Origin: Candidatus Nanopelagicaceae bacterium
Lineage (GTDB): Bacteria > Actinomycetota > Actinomycetes > Nanopelagicales > Nanopelagicaceae
NCBI GenBank assembly: GCA_009694285.1
Contig: SHVK01000002.1
Span: 45,192 to 109,191, forward strand
Reading direction: 5' to 3'
DNA length: 64,000 nt
Shown: positions 49,628 to 58,325 of the stretch, piece after piece
Numbering within the stretch: position 1 is the first letter of the stretch
Layout of the letters: each line of letters starts with the position of its first letter
Notes under the pieces: generated by a model
Databases searched by the model: none
The model's input: the letters and a program-made list of their open reading frames with translations, nothing else
What the model was told of the DNA's origin: nothing
Position numbers and translations under genes: made by a program

Positions 49628-50517
49628 TTTTTCCGATCAACGAGTGCGAGTCCAGCAATAACTAAAATGATCCCAAGCCATTGCCCGATAGTAATTGCCT
49701 CTTTTAAGATCACAGCTGCTAAAAATGTTGCTGTGACTGGTTCTATTAAGGTAATTGTGGCGGCATTACTAGTGGAAGTTTGGGCAAGACCACGAATGTA
49801 CAAAAAGTAAGCAAGAGTGAGTGAGATAAATGAAAGCCATAAAATCATCGCCAATGAATCCAATTTGAAAAACCAGGAGTTGTCATTAAACAATAAAAGC
49901 AAAAGTGGAGCGGTTAAAATTGCACCTCTGGTAAACAAGGTAGACATTACAACGTTAGGAGTAACGCCACGGTTTAAAAGTTCCTTGCTAACTAGCGCGT
50001 ATGAGGCGTATGAGGCACCTGCACCAAGTGAAAGTAGTACTCCAACCAAGTCAATCTTTATTTCACCTTTGCTGAAAAATAAGAGTGTGATGCCAAGCGC
50101 CGTTATTGAAGTTGCAAAAATCCAGCGGATTGTGGGAAGTTTTTTGTAGATCAACCAATTTAAGATGGCGGTGATTGCAGGCGCACTGCCTAATGCGATT
50201 ACGGTTCCCATGGCTACACCTGTTAGTCGAACACCTGAAAAAAAAGTAACTTGAAATGCACCAACAGCAAATGCTCCAATCCAGAGTAATTTGCGGGGCA
50301 GGTTTTTCGGTTCGCGAAATTTGATCAACGCAAATAATCCGATCGCACCTAAGAGCAACCTGGCGGCTCCCACCACGAGTGGCGCGGAATTATCTGGACC
50401 TAGTGCTTGGGCTGTTCCTGAAGTGCCAAAACAGAGGCAGGCGCCAGCCAAAAAAACCAGCGCTTTTGTCGAATAGCCTTTTGTCGGCTCAACCCTCATG
50501 GGCTTGGTTGGCTTCAT
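49624..50517 (-). CDS. EamA/DMT superfamily transporter
   Basis: A 297-residue membrane protein with ten predicted helices in two EamA repeats (FLAGACLCFGTSGTAQALG at the start; EPVTATFLAAVILKE near the end). Family members export amino acids or other metabolites; the substrate cannot be inferred. GAGGAGGGA, five bases upstream, is a strong ribosome site for the ATG at 50517. It is divergent from dapF with only 43 bases between the start codons. EamA genes between miaA and dapF are seen in several actinobacteria. Confidence 0.85.
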   Translation of the reverse strand: MKPTKPMRVEPTKGYSTKALVFLAGACLCFGTSGTAQALGPDNSAPLVVGAARLLLGAIGLFALIKFREPKNLPRKLLWIGAFAVGAFQVTFFSGVRLTGVAMGTVIALGSAPAITAILNWLIYKKLPTIRWIFATSITALGITLLFFSKGEIKIDLVGVLLSLGAGASYASYALVSKELLNRGVTPNVVMSTLFTRGAILTAPLLLLLFNDNSWFFKLDSLAMILWLSFISLTLAYFLYIRGLAQTSTSNAATITLIEPVTATFLAAVILKEAITIGQWLGIILVIAGLALVDRKN

Positions 50518-50560
50518 TGATCCCTCCTCAACCGACTCAAAACCTCTACGATCAGAGTTA

Positions 50561-51382
50561 ATGCGAACCGTAACTTATGGCCATGGCACCGAGAATGACT
50601 TCTTACTGCTATTTGATGAGCAAAATCAAATTGATTTGTCACCAGAAAGAATAGCGACTCTATGTTCTCGTGGTTCACGCGCTGGAAGCGTGGGACGTCC
50701 CGGCGCTGATGGATTTATTCGGATCACTAGAAATGCAAGTGGCAAAAATTGGTTTATGGATTATCGAAATGCTGATGGATCACTTGCTGAAATGTGCGGC
50801 AACGGAATTCGCGTGATGGCTCGGTACTTAGTAGATCGCGGTCATCAAGGTGCTGGAATTTTTGCGATTGACACCCGTGATGGATTGAAATACTTAGCAG
50901 TTCCAGAGGTTGGTGAGATATCAGTAAACATGGGAAAAGTTTTAGATCTATCTGATGTCGATGGGACCGCAACAATTTTACAAAGCGGGCATGAATGGAA
51001 ATCTTTTAATATAAATGTTGGAAATCCTCATGCCGTTGCAATCATTTTGGATTTAGCCCAAGTTAGTGAACTCACTTCCGCACCAGGTGTAATTCCAGCT
51101 GATATTTATCCAGAAGGAGTGAATATCGAATTCGCACAGATCATTGGAGACAATGAAGTGCAGATGCGGGTATTCGAGCGTGGTTCAGGGGAAACCAGAT
51201 CTTGTGGGACAGGTATTTGTGCAGTTGCTTTGGCAGCAAATATTTACAGCAAGCGATCACTGCCTGCTAAATGGATCATTAATCCACCGGGTGGTCGGTT
51301 AACTGTTGAGTTGGATCCACATTCAAATGCAACACTCACTGGTGCTGCAATTATTGTGCAAGATTTCGAAGTTGAGATTTAG
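50561..51382 (+). CDS. dapF: diaminopimelate epimerase
   Basis: Interconverts LL- and meso-diaminopimelate with two active-site cysteines acting as acid and base. These are in EMCGNGIRVMARY and ETRSCGTGICA. The start MRTVTYGHGTEND fits the family (KxHGxGND-like). The protein has 273 residues. TACGAT eight bases upstream could be a -10. The last base of the stop overlaps hflX. Confidence 0.95.
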   Translation: MRTVTYGHGTENDFLLLFDEQNQIDLSPERIATLCSRGSRAGSVGRPGADGFIRITRNASGKNWFMDYRNADGSLAEMCGNGIRVMARYLVDRGHQGAGIFAIDTRDGLKYLAVPEVGEISVNMGKVLDLSDVDGTATILQSGHEWKSFNINVGNPHAVAIILDLAQVSELTSAPGVIPADIYPEGVNIEFAQIIGDNEVQMRVFERGSGETRSCGTGICAVALAANIYSKRSLPAKWIINPPGGRLTVELDPHSNATLTGAAIIVQDFEVEI

Positions 51383-52854
51383 TGAGTTCTGAAGAGCTTT
51401 ATTTAGAACTGCTTCGCGAGAATGAGCGATTGCGTAATCAGATATCCGATGGCGGCGAAGATTTAGGTAATGATGAAAATTTCCAACTAGAACTCGAGGA
51501 ACGTCGCTCACTTCGAAGAGTCGTGGGAATATCAACCGAACTTGAAGATGTTTCGATTGCGGAAAACCGACAACTGCGTTTGGAACGAGTTGTTTTGGTT
51601 GGAGTATGGACAGAAGGGTCAAGTACAGATGCTGAAAATTCCTTACGTGAATTGGCGGCATTGGCCGAGACTGCCGGCTCTGAAGTTCTTGAAGGTTTAA
51701 TGCAACGTCGTGATAAACCAGATTCAGCAACTTTCATTGGATCTGGAAAAGTAAATGAGTTGCGTCAAGTGGTTGCCCAAACTGGTGCAGATACTGTGAT
51801 TTGCGATGGGGAGTTGTCGCCCAGTCAATTGCGGCAATTGGAAGATAAAGTAAAAGTAAAAGTTGTAGATCGCACTGCATTGATTTTGGATATTTTCGCT
51901 CAACATGCCAAAAGCCGTGAAGGCAAAGCTCAAGTTGAATTAGCGCAGATGTCATACCTGCTGCCGCGATTACGTGGTTGGGGTGATTCGCTCTCGCGCC
52001 AAGTTGGTGGACGTGCTGGAGCAGGTGGAGCAGGTGGTGTTGGAATTGGTGGTCGTGGACCAGGTGAGACCAAGATCGAAGTAGATCGCCGGCGCATCCG
52101 TGATCGCATGGCTAAGTTACGTAAAGAGATCAAAGAAATGAAAGTTGCTCGTGAAACAAAAAGACAAGAGCGCGATCGAAACACAATTCCATCTGTTGCA
52201 ATTGCTGGTTATACAAATGCCGGAAAATCTTCGCTACTGAATCGCTTAACTGGCGCAGGTGTACTTGTTGAGAATGCGCTTTTCGCCACTCTTGATCCAA
52301 CTACGCGCCGAACCCAAACTGGAGATGGTCGGGTTTATACATTTACCGACACTGTTGGCTTTGTGCGCCACTTGCCACATCAATTAGTAGATGCTTTTAA
52401 GTCAACACTTGAAGAGGTTGAAGGCGCAGCTTTAATTGTGCATGTAGTCGATGGATCGCATCCAGATCCCCGCGAACAGATACGGGCAGTTCGTGAAGTT
52501 ATTGATGAAATCGGTGCGGGTGCAATTCCTGAGATTATCGCTATCAATAAGAGTGATATCGCAGACCCCGATTTAATAGTTGAACTGGTGCGATCGATCC
52601 CAGGAAGTATTGCAATCTCCGCGCAAAGTGGATTTGGGATTGAAAGATTGGTTGCGGCAATAGAAGCAGCCTTGCCTCACCCAAAAATAGAGATCACAGT
52701 TACCTTGCCATACTCACGTGGAGATCTGGTTTATGCCATTCACGAAAGTGGAGAAATATTTAGCGAGGAGTATGTAGAAGAGGGAACCTTAATTCATGCT
52801 TTAGTTAATGAAAAATTAGCGGCACGAATTAATGATGTAATTTTACTTAAGTGA
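51382..52854 (+). CDS. hflX: GTPase HflX
   Basis: Ribosome-associated GTPase that splits stalled 70S ribosomes under stress. The 490-residue protein has the N-terminal HflX domain (DKPDSATFIGSGKVNEL, ICDGELSPSQLRQLE), the Gly-rich GRGPGETKIE loop, and the G domain with GYTNAGKSSLLN, the DTVGF switch II and NKSD. The start is GTG overlapping dapF (TAGTGA). It is convergent with lexA, overlapping by 12 bases. Confidence 0.95.
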   Translation: MSSEELYLELLRENERLRNQISDGGEDLGNDENFQLELEERRSLRRVVGISTELEDVSIAENRQLRLERVVLVGVWTEGSSTDAENSLRELAALAETAGSEVLEGLMQRRDKPDSATFIGSGKVNELRQVVAQTGADTVICDGELSPSQLRQLEDKVKVKVVDRTALILDIFAQHAKSREGKAQVELAQMSYLLPRLRGWGDSLSRQVGGRAGAGGAGGVGIGGRGPGETKIEVDRRRIRDRMAKLRKEIKEMKVARETKRQERDRNTIPSVAIAGYTNAGKSSLLNRLTGAGVLVENALFATLDPTTRRTQTGDGRVYTFTDTVGFVRHLPHQLVDAFKSTLEEVEGAALIVHVVDGSHPDPREQIRAVREVIDEIGAGAIPEIIAINKSDIADPDLIVELVRSIPGSIAISAQSGFGIERLVAAIEAALPHPKIEITVTLPYSRGDLVYAIHESGEIFSEEYVEEGTLIHALVNEKLAARINDVILLK

Positions 52855-53538
52855 GCGAAGAACAGCAGTAACTTTTCCTAAGATCTCAGCATTGTCGCCA
52901 TTGATTGGCGAAAAGGCTGGGTTAGCAGGAAGTAACCAGACATGACCATCGCGCCGGGTAAATGTTTTCACAGTTGCTTCGCCATCAATCATCGCGGCGA
53001 CAATCTCGCCCTTCTCGCAGTGCTTCTGTGACCTGATCACTACAAAATCTCCATCACAAATTGCGGCTTCAATCATTGATTCACCAACAACTTTTAACAT
53101 AAACAATTCGCCATCTCCAACTAAAGATGCTGGTAATGGAAAACTTTCTTCAATATCTTGTTCTGCCAAAAGTGGAGCACCGGCAGCGATTCGCCCAACT
53201 AGTGGAACTTCACGCATTTGATCTAATGAATATTTATCTCCAATTGATCTTGCTGATTGATCTTGATCCGGAAGCAAAATTTCAATCGCCCGACCACGAG
53301 TTGGGTCCCGTCTAATCCAGCCTTTTTCCTCGAGTAGCTCTAATTGGTATTTCACACTTGAAGGGGAGGCTAAACCGGCAGCTTGCCCGATCTCGCGCAT
53401 CGAAGGTGGATACCCCTGATCATGAAGGGCGGATTTAATGACCCCCAGAATCTTGAGCTGGCGGGGGGTAAGCCCATTCTCATCTGGCTCCTCATGGAGC
53501 TCAGGTACGGTGATTTCTGCTGCTTTTTTTGTGGCCAT
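52843..53538 (-). CDS. lexA: SOS repressor LexA
   Basis: Represses DNA-damage genes and self-cleaves when bound to RecA filaments. The 231 residues have a winged-helix domain (LTPRQLKILGVIKSAL, SMREIGQAAGLASPSSVKYQL), the Ala119-Gly120 scissile bond (RIAAGAP), the nucleophile Ser154 (VGESMI) and Lys191 (ATVKTF). A charged N-terminal extension of about 22 residues is actinobacterial in style. The promoter on the minus strand reads TTGAAT-N17-TAAAGT with the ATG six bases on. A LexA box covers the -35, so it is autoregulated. Confidence 0.97.
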   Translation of the reverse strand: MATKKAAEITVPELHEEPDENGLTPRQLKILGVIKSALHDQGYPPSMREIGQAAGLASPSSVKYQLELLEEKGWIRRDPTRGRAIEILLPDQDQSARSIGDKYSLDQMREVPLVGRIAAGAPLLAEQDIEESFPLPASLVGDGELFMLKVVGESMIEAAICDGDFVVIRSQKHCEKGEIVAAMIDGEATVKTFTRRDGHVWLLPANPAFSPINGDNAEILGKVTAVLRSLK

Positions 53539-53544
53539 GGCTCA

Positions 53545-53585
53545 ACTTTACCTTGAAATTGAAAATAATTCAAACATCTGTTCGA
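53545..53585 (-). promoter_or_regulatory. lexA promoter with LexA box
   Basis: On the minus strand TTGAAT (53568-53573) and TAAAGT (53545-53550) are spaced by 17 bases, and TAAAGT is six bases before the ATG. The SOS box TCAAAC-ATCT-GTTCGA (plus-strand reading) is at 53570-53585, one base from the perfect palindrome TCGAAC-N4-GTTCGA. Confidence 0.8.
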
Positions 53586-53591
53586 ATTTTC

Positions 53592-53637
53592 TTGACAGAT
53601 GTCAGTGGAGTGGAGTTTAATTCGAACACGCGTTCTA
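53592..53637 (+). promoter_or_regulatory. LysM gene promoter with LexA box
   Basis: TTGACA at 53592-53597 and TTTAAT at 53616-53621 (18-base spacing) form a good promoter. TCGAAC-ACGC-GTTCTA at 53622-53637 is a near-perfect SOS box placed directly downstream of the -10, where bound LexA would block initiation. Confidence 0.8.
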
Positions 53638-53685
53638 ATCCGTCTAGAACGCGGTAAATATTCGACAGTAGAAAGCAGGCACCAA

Positions 53686-54006
53686 ATGGCTACCTCCCCA
53701 GCCACCCTCACCAACCGTGGACGCACCGTATTAATGGTCTCCGCCCTCATTGTGGCGACCTCATCCTTCGCAGCTACCTTCTCCGCCTTCAACGGCGCAG
53801 CAGCTTCCACCGCTTCAATCTCAGCTGCCCCTGTCGCTGCAGCGGAAATAATTGTGCAACCGGGCGAGAGTTACTGGTCCATCGCTCGGGCGATCGCGCC
53901 AAGGCGTTCGACACAAGATCTGATTGACCAGATTCACCAACTCAACCCCTTTGCCGGCGCTACGCTGCAAGCAGGCACAAAGATTTTGGTGCCATTAGTT
54001 AAATAA
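53686..54006 (+). CDS. SOS-linked LysM domain membrane protein (YneA / Rv2719c type)
   Basis: A 106-residue protein with a membrane anchor or uncleaved signal (about residues 13-35), an Ala/Ser linker and one LysM domain (about 55-104: IIVQPGESYWSIARAIAP, LNPFAGATLQAGTKILVP). LysM domains bind peptidoglycan. Bacillus YneA and mycobacterial Rv2719c, also encoded beside lexA and SOS-induced, hold back cell division after DNA damage, and the LexA box here supports the same role. No close Shine-Dalgarno site is seen before the ATG. Confidence 0.82.
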   Translation: MATSPATLTNRGRTVLMVSALIVATSSFAATFSAFNGAAASTASISAAPVAAAEIIVQPGESYWSIARAIAPRRSTQDLIDQIHQLNPFAGATLQAGTKILVPLVK

Positions 54007-54294
54007 GTTAAATGCTTTGGTTTTAGCCGGATGAGCCAGAGTAGAAAAATACTTTTTCGACACGCCGCATTAACTGTTGCGAACCCTCTACCCCTGCTCT
54101 ACTGTTACCACTAGATGTAGTATAAACAACCTGTTGGTTCGTCCACAGATTGTGCTTACTGCTCCACAGTTCCTCCACAGCCTTATCCCCAAGGCAACGC
54201 GAAATAGGGCTGAAACTGCTTTAACTTTTGACCGGCTTTGAACAACTTTGAAAAGGCAAGACCTATTTTCGCACTTTAAGGAGGTTGTACCTAG
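54007..54294 (+). promoter_or_regulatory. nrdR-nrdJ upstream region with candidate NrdR box
   Basis: The longest gap of the window (288 bases). The 16 bases at 54108-54123 (CCACTAGATGTAGTAT) match the NrdR box pattern acaCwATATaTwGtgt at 12 positions, overlapping TAGTAT (54118-54123), a possible -10. TCCACAG occurs at 54142, 54163 and 54174, then TTATCCCCA at 54184, one base from a DnaA box. GAAAAA and TTTTTC just after the LysM gene could form a weak terminator stem. AAGGAGGT serves nrdR. Confidence 0.5.
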
Positions 54295-54798
54295 ATGAAC
54301 TGTCCATTTTGCCGCCAGGCCGATTCCCGGGTAGTCGACTCCCGCCCAATCGATGATGGCTCCTCAATTCGCCGCCGCCGTGAATGTGTGACCTGTAGCA
54401 GGCGGTTTACCACCCAAGAAACAGCAGCATTATCAGTTGTTAAAAGAAGCGGTGCCTCTGAGCCTTTTAGCCGTGAAAAAGTTGCAGCTGGCGTCCGTAA
54501 AGCTTGTCAGGGTCGCCCAGTCAATGATGATGACTTAGCGTTACTAGCCCAACGAGTTGAAGAGGCATTGCGCGCAACAGGGCAAGCCGAGATTGAAACC
54601 CAAGAGGTCGGAATGGCAATTCTGGGACCACTTCGTGAATTAGATGAAGTTGCTTACCTGCGTTATGCATCGGTTTACCGTAACTTTAATTCACTTGATG
54701 ATTTTGAAGGAGAGATAGCTCTTCTTCGAGTACTTCCATCCGCTCTTGAAAATCAAGAAGCGGAAGTTTTTCGAAGATCGGAAAGCAGTAGTAAGTAG
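54295..54798 (+). CDS. nrdR: transcriptional repressor NrdR
   Basis: Zinc-ribbon/ATP-cone repressor of ribonucleotide reductase genes, responding to ATP and dATP. Zinc ligands are Cys3, Cys6, Cys31 and Cys34 (MNCPFC, CVTC), followed by the ATP-cone with [23 protein letters not shown]. At 167 residues it is slightly longer than average, with a Glu/Ser-rich tail. It lies 107 bases upstream of nrdJ, its expected target. Confidence 0.96.
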   Translation: MNCPFCRQADSRVVDSRPIDDGSSIRRRRECVTCSRRFTTQETAALSVVKRSGASEPFSREKVAAGVRKACQGRPVNDDDLALLAQRVEEALRATGQAEIETQEVGMAILGPLRELDEVAYLRYASVYRNFNSLDDFEGEIALLRVLPSALENQEAEVFRRSESSSK

Positions 54799-54814
54799 TA
54801 AGCAGTAAGTAGAA
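54787..54814 (+). repeat. 7-base tandem repeat over the nrdR stop codon
   Basis: Four units of AGTAGTA (the third AGCAGTA, the fourth AGTAGAA) span the last codons of nrdR and its TAG stop. A second, weaker NrdR-box-like stretch follows at 54817-54832 (about 11 of 16 positions), before nrdJ. Confidence 0.7.
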
Positions 54815-54905
54815 GTAAACGAAATGTAGTGACAACAGAATAAAAGTAAAAAACAAATTTGGTCCAATTCAAATAACTAGGAATATTGAGAAAGAGGAAG
54901 CGAAA

Positions 54906-57752
54906 ATGTCAGACACGGTAATCAACCGCACCGGAAGCAAAAACAAAACAGGTTTGAAGATGGAGCGGATTTATACGACGCCGGGTCTACATCCTTATGA
55001 CGCAGTGACTTGGGAGCGACGCGATGTCGTTCAGACAAATTGGAAGAGTGGTGAAATCGTATTTGAGCAACGTGGGGTTGAGTACCCAGATTCCTGGTCA
55101 CTAAATGCTTCGATGATCGTTACCACCAAATACTTCCGTGGCGCAGTGGGTCATGAAAATCGTGAATGGTCACTAAAGCAAGTTATTGATCGCGTAGTGC
55201 TTACATATACTAAAGCTGGAAAAGCAGAAGGTTATTTTGCAACAGATGAAGATGCAGAGATCTTTGAACATGAATTAACCCATATGTTGTTGCACCAGAT
55301 TTTTTCATTCAACTCACCAGTTTGGTTTAATGTGGGAACCAATGCGCCACAACAAGTAAGTGCATGCTTCATTCTCTCTGTTGACGACACCATGGATTCA
55401 ATCTTGAACTGGTACCGCGAAGAAGGAATGATATTTAAAGGTGGATCAGGTGCTGGATTAAATCTTTCTCGCATCCGTTCATCAAAAGAATTACTTAAAT
55501 CAGGCGGCACTGCTTCAGGACCAGTTTCCTTTATGCGTGGTGCAGATTCCTCTGCCGGGACCATCAAATCAGGTGGCGCTACACGCCGGGCAGCCAAGAT
55601 GGTTGTTTTGGATGTTGATCATCCAGATATTGAAGAGTTTATTGAGACAAAAGTTTCTGAAGAGCAAAAGATTCGCGCACTTCGTGATGCTGGTTTTGAT
55701 ATGGATCTTGGTGGAAAAGACATCATCTCTGTGCAATACCAGAACGCAAATAACTCTGTACGCGTAAGTGATGATTTCATGCGCGCCTATGAAGAGAGCA
55801 AAGATTTTGGTCTTCGCGCTCGCTCAACCGGTGAAATTATCGAGACCGTTAAAGCTCGCGAACTATTCCGCAAAATGGCTGAAGCAGCTTGGGCATGTGC
55901 TGATCCTGGAATTCAATATGACGACACCATCAATGACTGGCACACAAACCCAGAGACCGGTCGGATCAACGCATCCAATCCATGTTCTGAGTACATGTCA
56001 CTAGATAACTCTTCTTGTAACTTGGCATCGCTTAACTTGATGAAGTTCTTAAAATCAGATGGTTCATTTGATGCTAAGAACTTTGTTAAAGCAACTGAGA
56101 TGATCATTACTGCAATGGATATCTCAATCTGTTTTGCAGATTTCCCAACTGAGGCAATTAGAGCAACAACTCGCTCATACCGCCAACTTGGAATTGGTTT
56201 TGCAAATATCGGAGCACTCTTGATGGCATCTGGGCTTCCATATGACAGCGAAGGTGGTCGCGCTCTTACCGGTGCAATTACCTCACTTATGACTGGAACC
56301 TCATATCGTCGCTCTGCAGAGATTGCCGGAATTGTCGGACCATACGAAGGTTATGCTCGCAACGCACAAGCACATACCCGAGTAATGCGTAAGCACGCAG
56401 CAGCATCTGTTGCTGCCCGCAGCGTTACCTCACTTGACCGTGATGTTTGGACAATTGCTAATGGCGAGTGGGAAGCTGGATTAAAACTCGGCGAGAAAAA
56501 TGGATGGCGCAATGCGCAAGCCTCAGTTCTAGCTCCAACCGGAACTATTGGTTTGATGATGGATTGCGATACAACTGGTATCGAGCCTGACTTCTCACTT
56601 GTTAAATTCAAGAAACTTGTTGGTGGCGGATCGATGCAGATCGTTAACCAAACAGTTCCTGCCGCACTTCGTAAACTTGGTTATGCAGAAGAGACAGTTG
56701 AAGCAATTGTTGAATTCATCGCTGCAAATGGACATGTAATTGATGCTCCGGGATTAAAGACCGAACATTACGATGTATTTGATTGCGCCTTAGGTGCTCG
56801 TTCCATCGCTCCAATGGGACATGTGCGCATGATGGCCGCTGCACAACCATTCCTCTCTGGTGCAATCTCAAAAACAGTTAACCTTCCAGAGGATGCAACA
56901 ATCGAAGATGTCGAAGAGGTTTACTACGAGGGCTGGAAGTTAGGTACCAAAGCGCTCGCCGTTTACCGTGATAATTGCAAAGTTGGGCAACCACTATCTG
57001 ATGGCAAAGCAAAGAAAGTAGATGCTGTTGTTGAAAGTGCAGCACCAGCTCCAGCAGTTCGCAAGCGTCTTCCAAAATCTCGCCCATCACGCACCACCTC
57101 ATTTAGTGTTGGTGGTGCCGAGGGCTACATGACCGCAGGTGCATATGAAGATGGCGCACTTGGTGAAGTCTTCCTAAAACTTGGCAAGCAAGGTTCAACT
57201 CTTGCCGGTGTAATGGATGCTTTCTCAATTGCAGTATCAATCGGATTGCAATACGGAGTTCCACTCGAGAGTTATGTTCAGAAATTTACTAACTTACGTT
57301 TCGAGCCAGCCGGTATGACAGATGATGCTGACATCCGCATGGCCCAATCAATGATGGATTACATCTTCCGTCGTCTTGCACTTGATTATTTGCCAGCTGA
57401 TGAGCGTGCCGCACTTGGTATCTACTCAGCAGCAGAACGTTCACGTGCACTTGATTCTGGAACATACCCAATCGAAACGCCTGAACCAGCTCAACCAGCC
57501 ATGGATGAAGTTGAAATCACTCCAGCCAAAGCAAAGGTTGCTGATGTAAAGATTGAAAGTGCACCAGTTGCAGCAACAACAACTGCGGCAGCGCCACCAG
57601 TTCAAACAGTTGGTTCATCAACTGATCTTTTTGAAGCAATGACTGGACGCAGTGCAGATGCACCAATGTGTCTCACCTGCGGCGTGAAGATGCGCGCTGC
57701 TGGTGCATGTTATGTCTGTGAAGGTTGCGGATCAACATCAGGTTGCAGCTAA
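54906..57752 (+). CDS. nrdJ: vitamin B12-dependent (class II) ribonucleotide reductase
   Basis: Reduces ribonucleotides using adenosylcobalamin. The 948-residue protein has the NrdJ layout: an N-terminal domain, the barrel with NPCSEYMSLDNSSCNLASLNL (21 residues, with active-site Cys and Glu) and APTGTIGLMMDCDTTGIEP, then a TSCPD-type domain (about 720-840, GEVFLKLGKQGSTLAG). An Ala/Pro/Glu linker leads to the C-terminal cysteines CLTCG and CYVCEGCG, which shuttle electrons. AGAGGAAG precedes the ATG. It creates a requirement for cobalamin. No class I reductase is visible in the window. Confidence 0.96.
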   Translation: MSDTVINRTGSKNKTGLKMERIYTTPGLHPYDAVTWERRDVVQTNWKSGEIVFEQRGVEYPDSWSLNASMIVTTKYFRGAVGHENREWSLKQVIDRVVLTYTKAGKAEGYFATDEDAEIFEHELTHMLLHQIFSFNSPVWFNVGTNAPQQVSACFILSVDDTMDSILNWYREEGMIFKGGSGAGLNLSRIRSSKELLKSGGTASGPVSFMRGADSSAGTIKSGGATRRAAKMVVLDVDHPDIEEFIETKVSEEQKIRALRDAGFDMDLGGKDIISVQYQNANNSVRVSDDFMRAYEESKDFGLRARSTGEIIETVKARELFRKMAEAAWACADPGIQYDDTINDWHTNPETGRINASNPCSEYMSLDNSSCNLASLNLMKFLKSDGSFDAKNFVKATEMIITAMDISICFADFPTEAIRATTRSYRQLGIGFANIGALLMASGLPYDSEGGRALTGAITSLMTGTSYRRSAEIAGIVGPYEGYARNAQAHTRVMRKHAAASVAARSVTSLDRDVWTIANGEWEAGLKLGEKNGWRNAQASVLAPTGTIGLMMDCDTTGIEPDFSLVKFKKLVGGGSMQIVNQTVPAALRKLGYAEETVEAIVEFIAANGHVIDAPGLKTEHYDVFDCALGARSIAPMGHVRMMAAAQPFLSGAISKTVNLPEDATIEDVEEVYYEGWKLGTKALAVYRDNCKVGQPLSDGKAKKVDAVVESAAPAPAVRKRLPKSRPSRTTSFSVGGAEGYMTAGAYEDGALGEVFLKLGKQGSTLAGVMDAFSIAVSIGLQYGVPLESYVQKFTNLRFEPAGMTDDADIRMAQSMMDYIFRRLALDYLPADERAALGIYSAAERSRALDSGTYPIETPEPAQPAMDEVEITPAKAKVADVKIESAPVAATTTAAAPPVQTVGSSTDLFEAMTGRSADAPMCLTCGVKMRAAGACYVCEGCGSTSGCS

Positions 57753-57766
57753 GTCAAGAAAAAGTA

Positions 57767-57799
57767 TTAAGGAAGAGTTAAGGAAGATTTAAGGAAGAT
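57767..57799. repeat. 11-base tandem repeat between nrdJ and the NUDIX gene
   Basis: Three units, TTAAGGAAGAG then TTAAGGAAGAT twice, begin 14 bases after the nrdJ stop and run into the last codons of the convergent NUDIX gene, whose stop (57789-57791, minus strand) lies inside the array. Confidence 0.85.
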
Positions 57800-58238
57800 T
57801 TGCCTGCAACTTTCCCCAGTTGCGGGCAAATGATGGATGTAAATTCAACTCTGCAACATCTTCACGGTTAACCCACTGCAACTCTTGCGATTCATCATTT
57901 GCGGCAAAAGGGTGACAATTTTCTAGTGCGTGCGCAATTACAGTGTCATAAAACCAATCACCATGAGCTTCGCGTTCTATCCGAATAACTGAAATCTCTT
58001 CAGCGGAAATTCCTACCTCTTCATGTGCTTCTCGTAGTGCGCCTTCAAGTGAACTCTCATGTGAATCACAAGCACCTCCTGGGATTCCCCACGTTCCGCC
58101 ATTTTGGACCCACTCTGCGCGATGTTGCATTAACACTTGGTTATCTCGCAGCAAGAGTATTCCGGCAGCGCCATGCTTTCCCCAATGGCGTACGCCACAG
58201 ATGCAATCCACCCAACCGTCACCATCTCGAAAAGCCAC
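57789..58238 (-). CDS. NUDIX hydrolase
   Basis: A 149-residue pyrophosphohydrolase with a complete NUDIX box, G-x5-E-x7-REAHEEVG, in GGACDSHESSLEGALREAHEEVGI spread over 24 residues. The N-terminus has a CICGVRHWGKHGAAGILL stretch resembling a short zinc-ribbon remnant. Substrate unknown; nucleotide clean-up is typical. GTG start. The 3' end lies in the 11-base repeat. The same gene neighbourhood with nrdJ and the sigma factor is seen in streptomycetes. Confidence 0.87.
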   Translation of the reverse strand: MAFRDGDGWVDCICGVRHWGKHGAAGILLLRDNQVLMQHRAEWVQNGGTWGIPGGACDSHESSLEGALREAHEEVGISAEEISVIRIEREAHGDWFYDTVIAHALENCHPFAANDESQELQWVNREDVAELNLHPSFARNWGKLQANLP

Positions 58239-58325
58239 AGGACATTGTTACCACAAGAAGAGTTTTTGCACCGAACGAAGAGGTAGCATCGCCAAAATTT
58301 CATGATTCTTTTACGCTCTGCTCGC

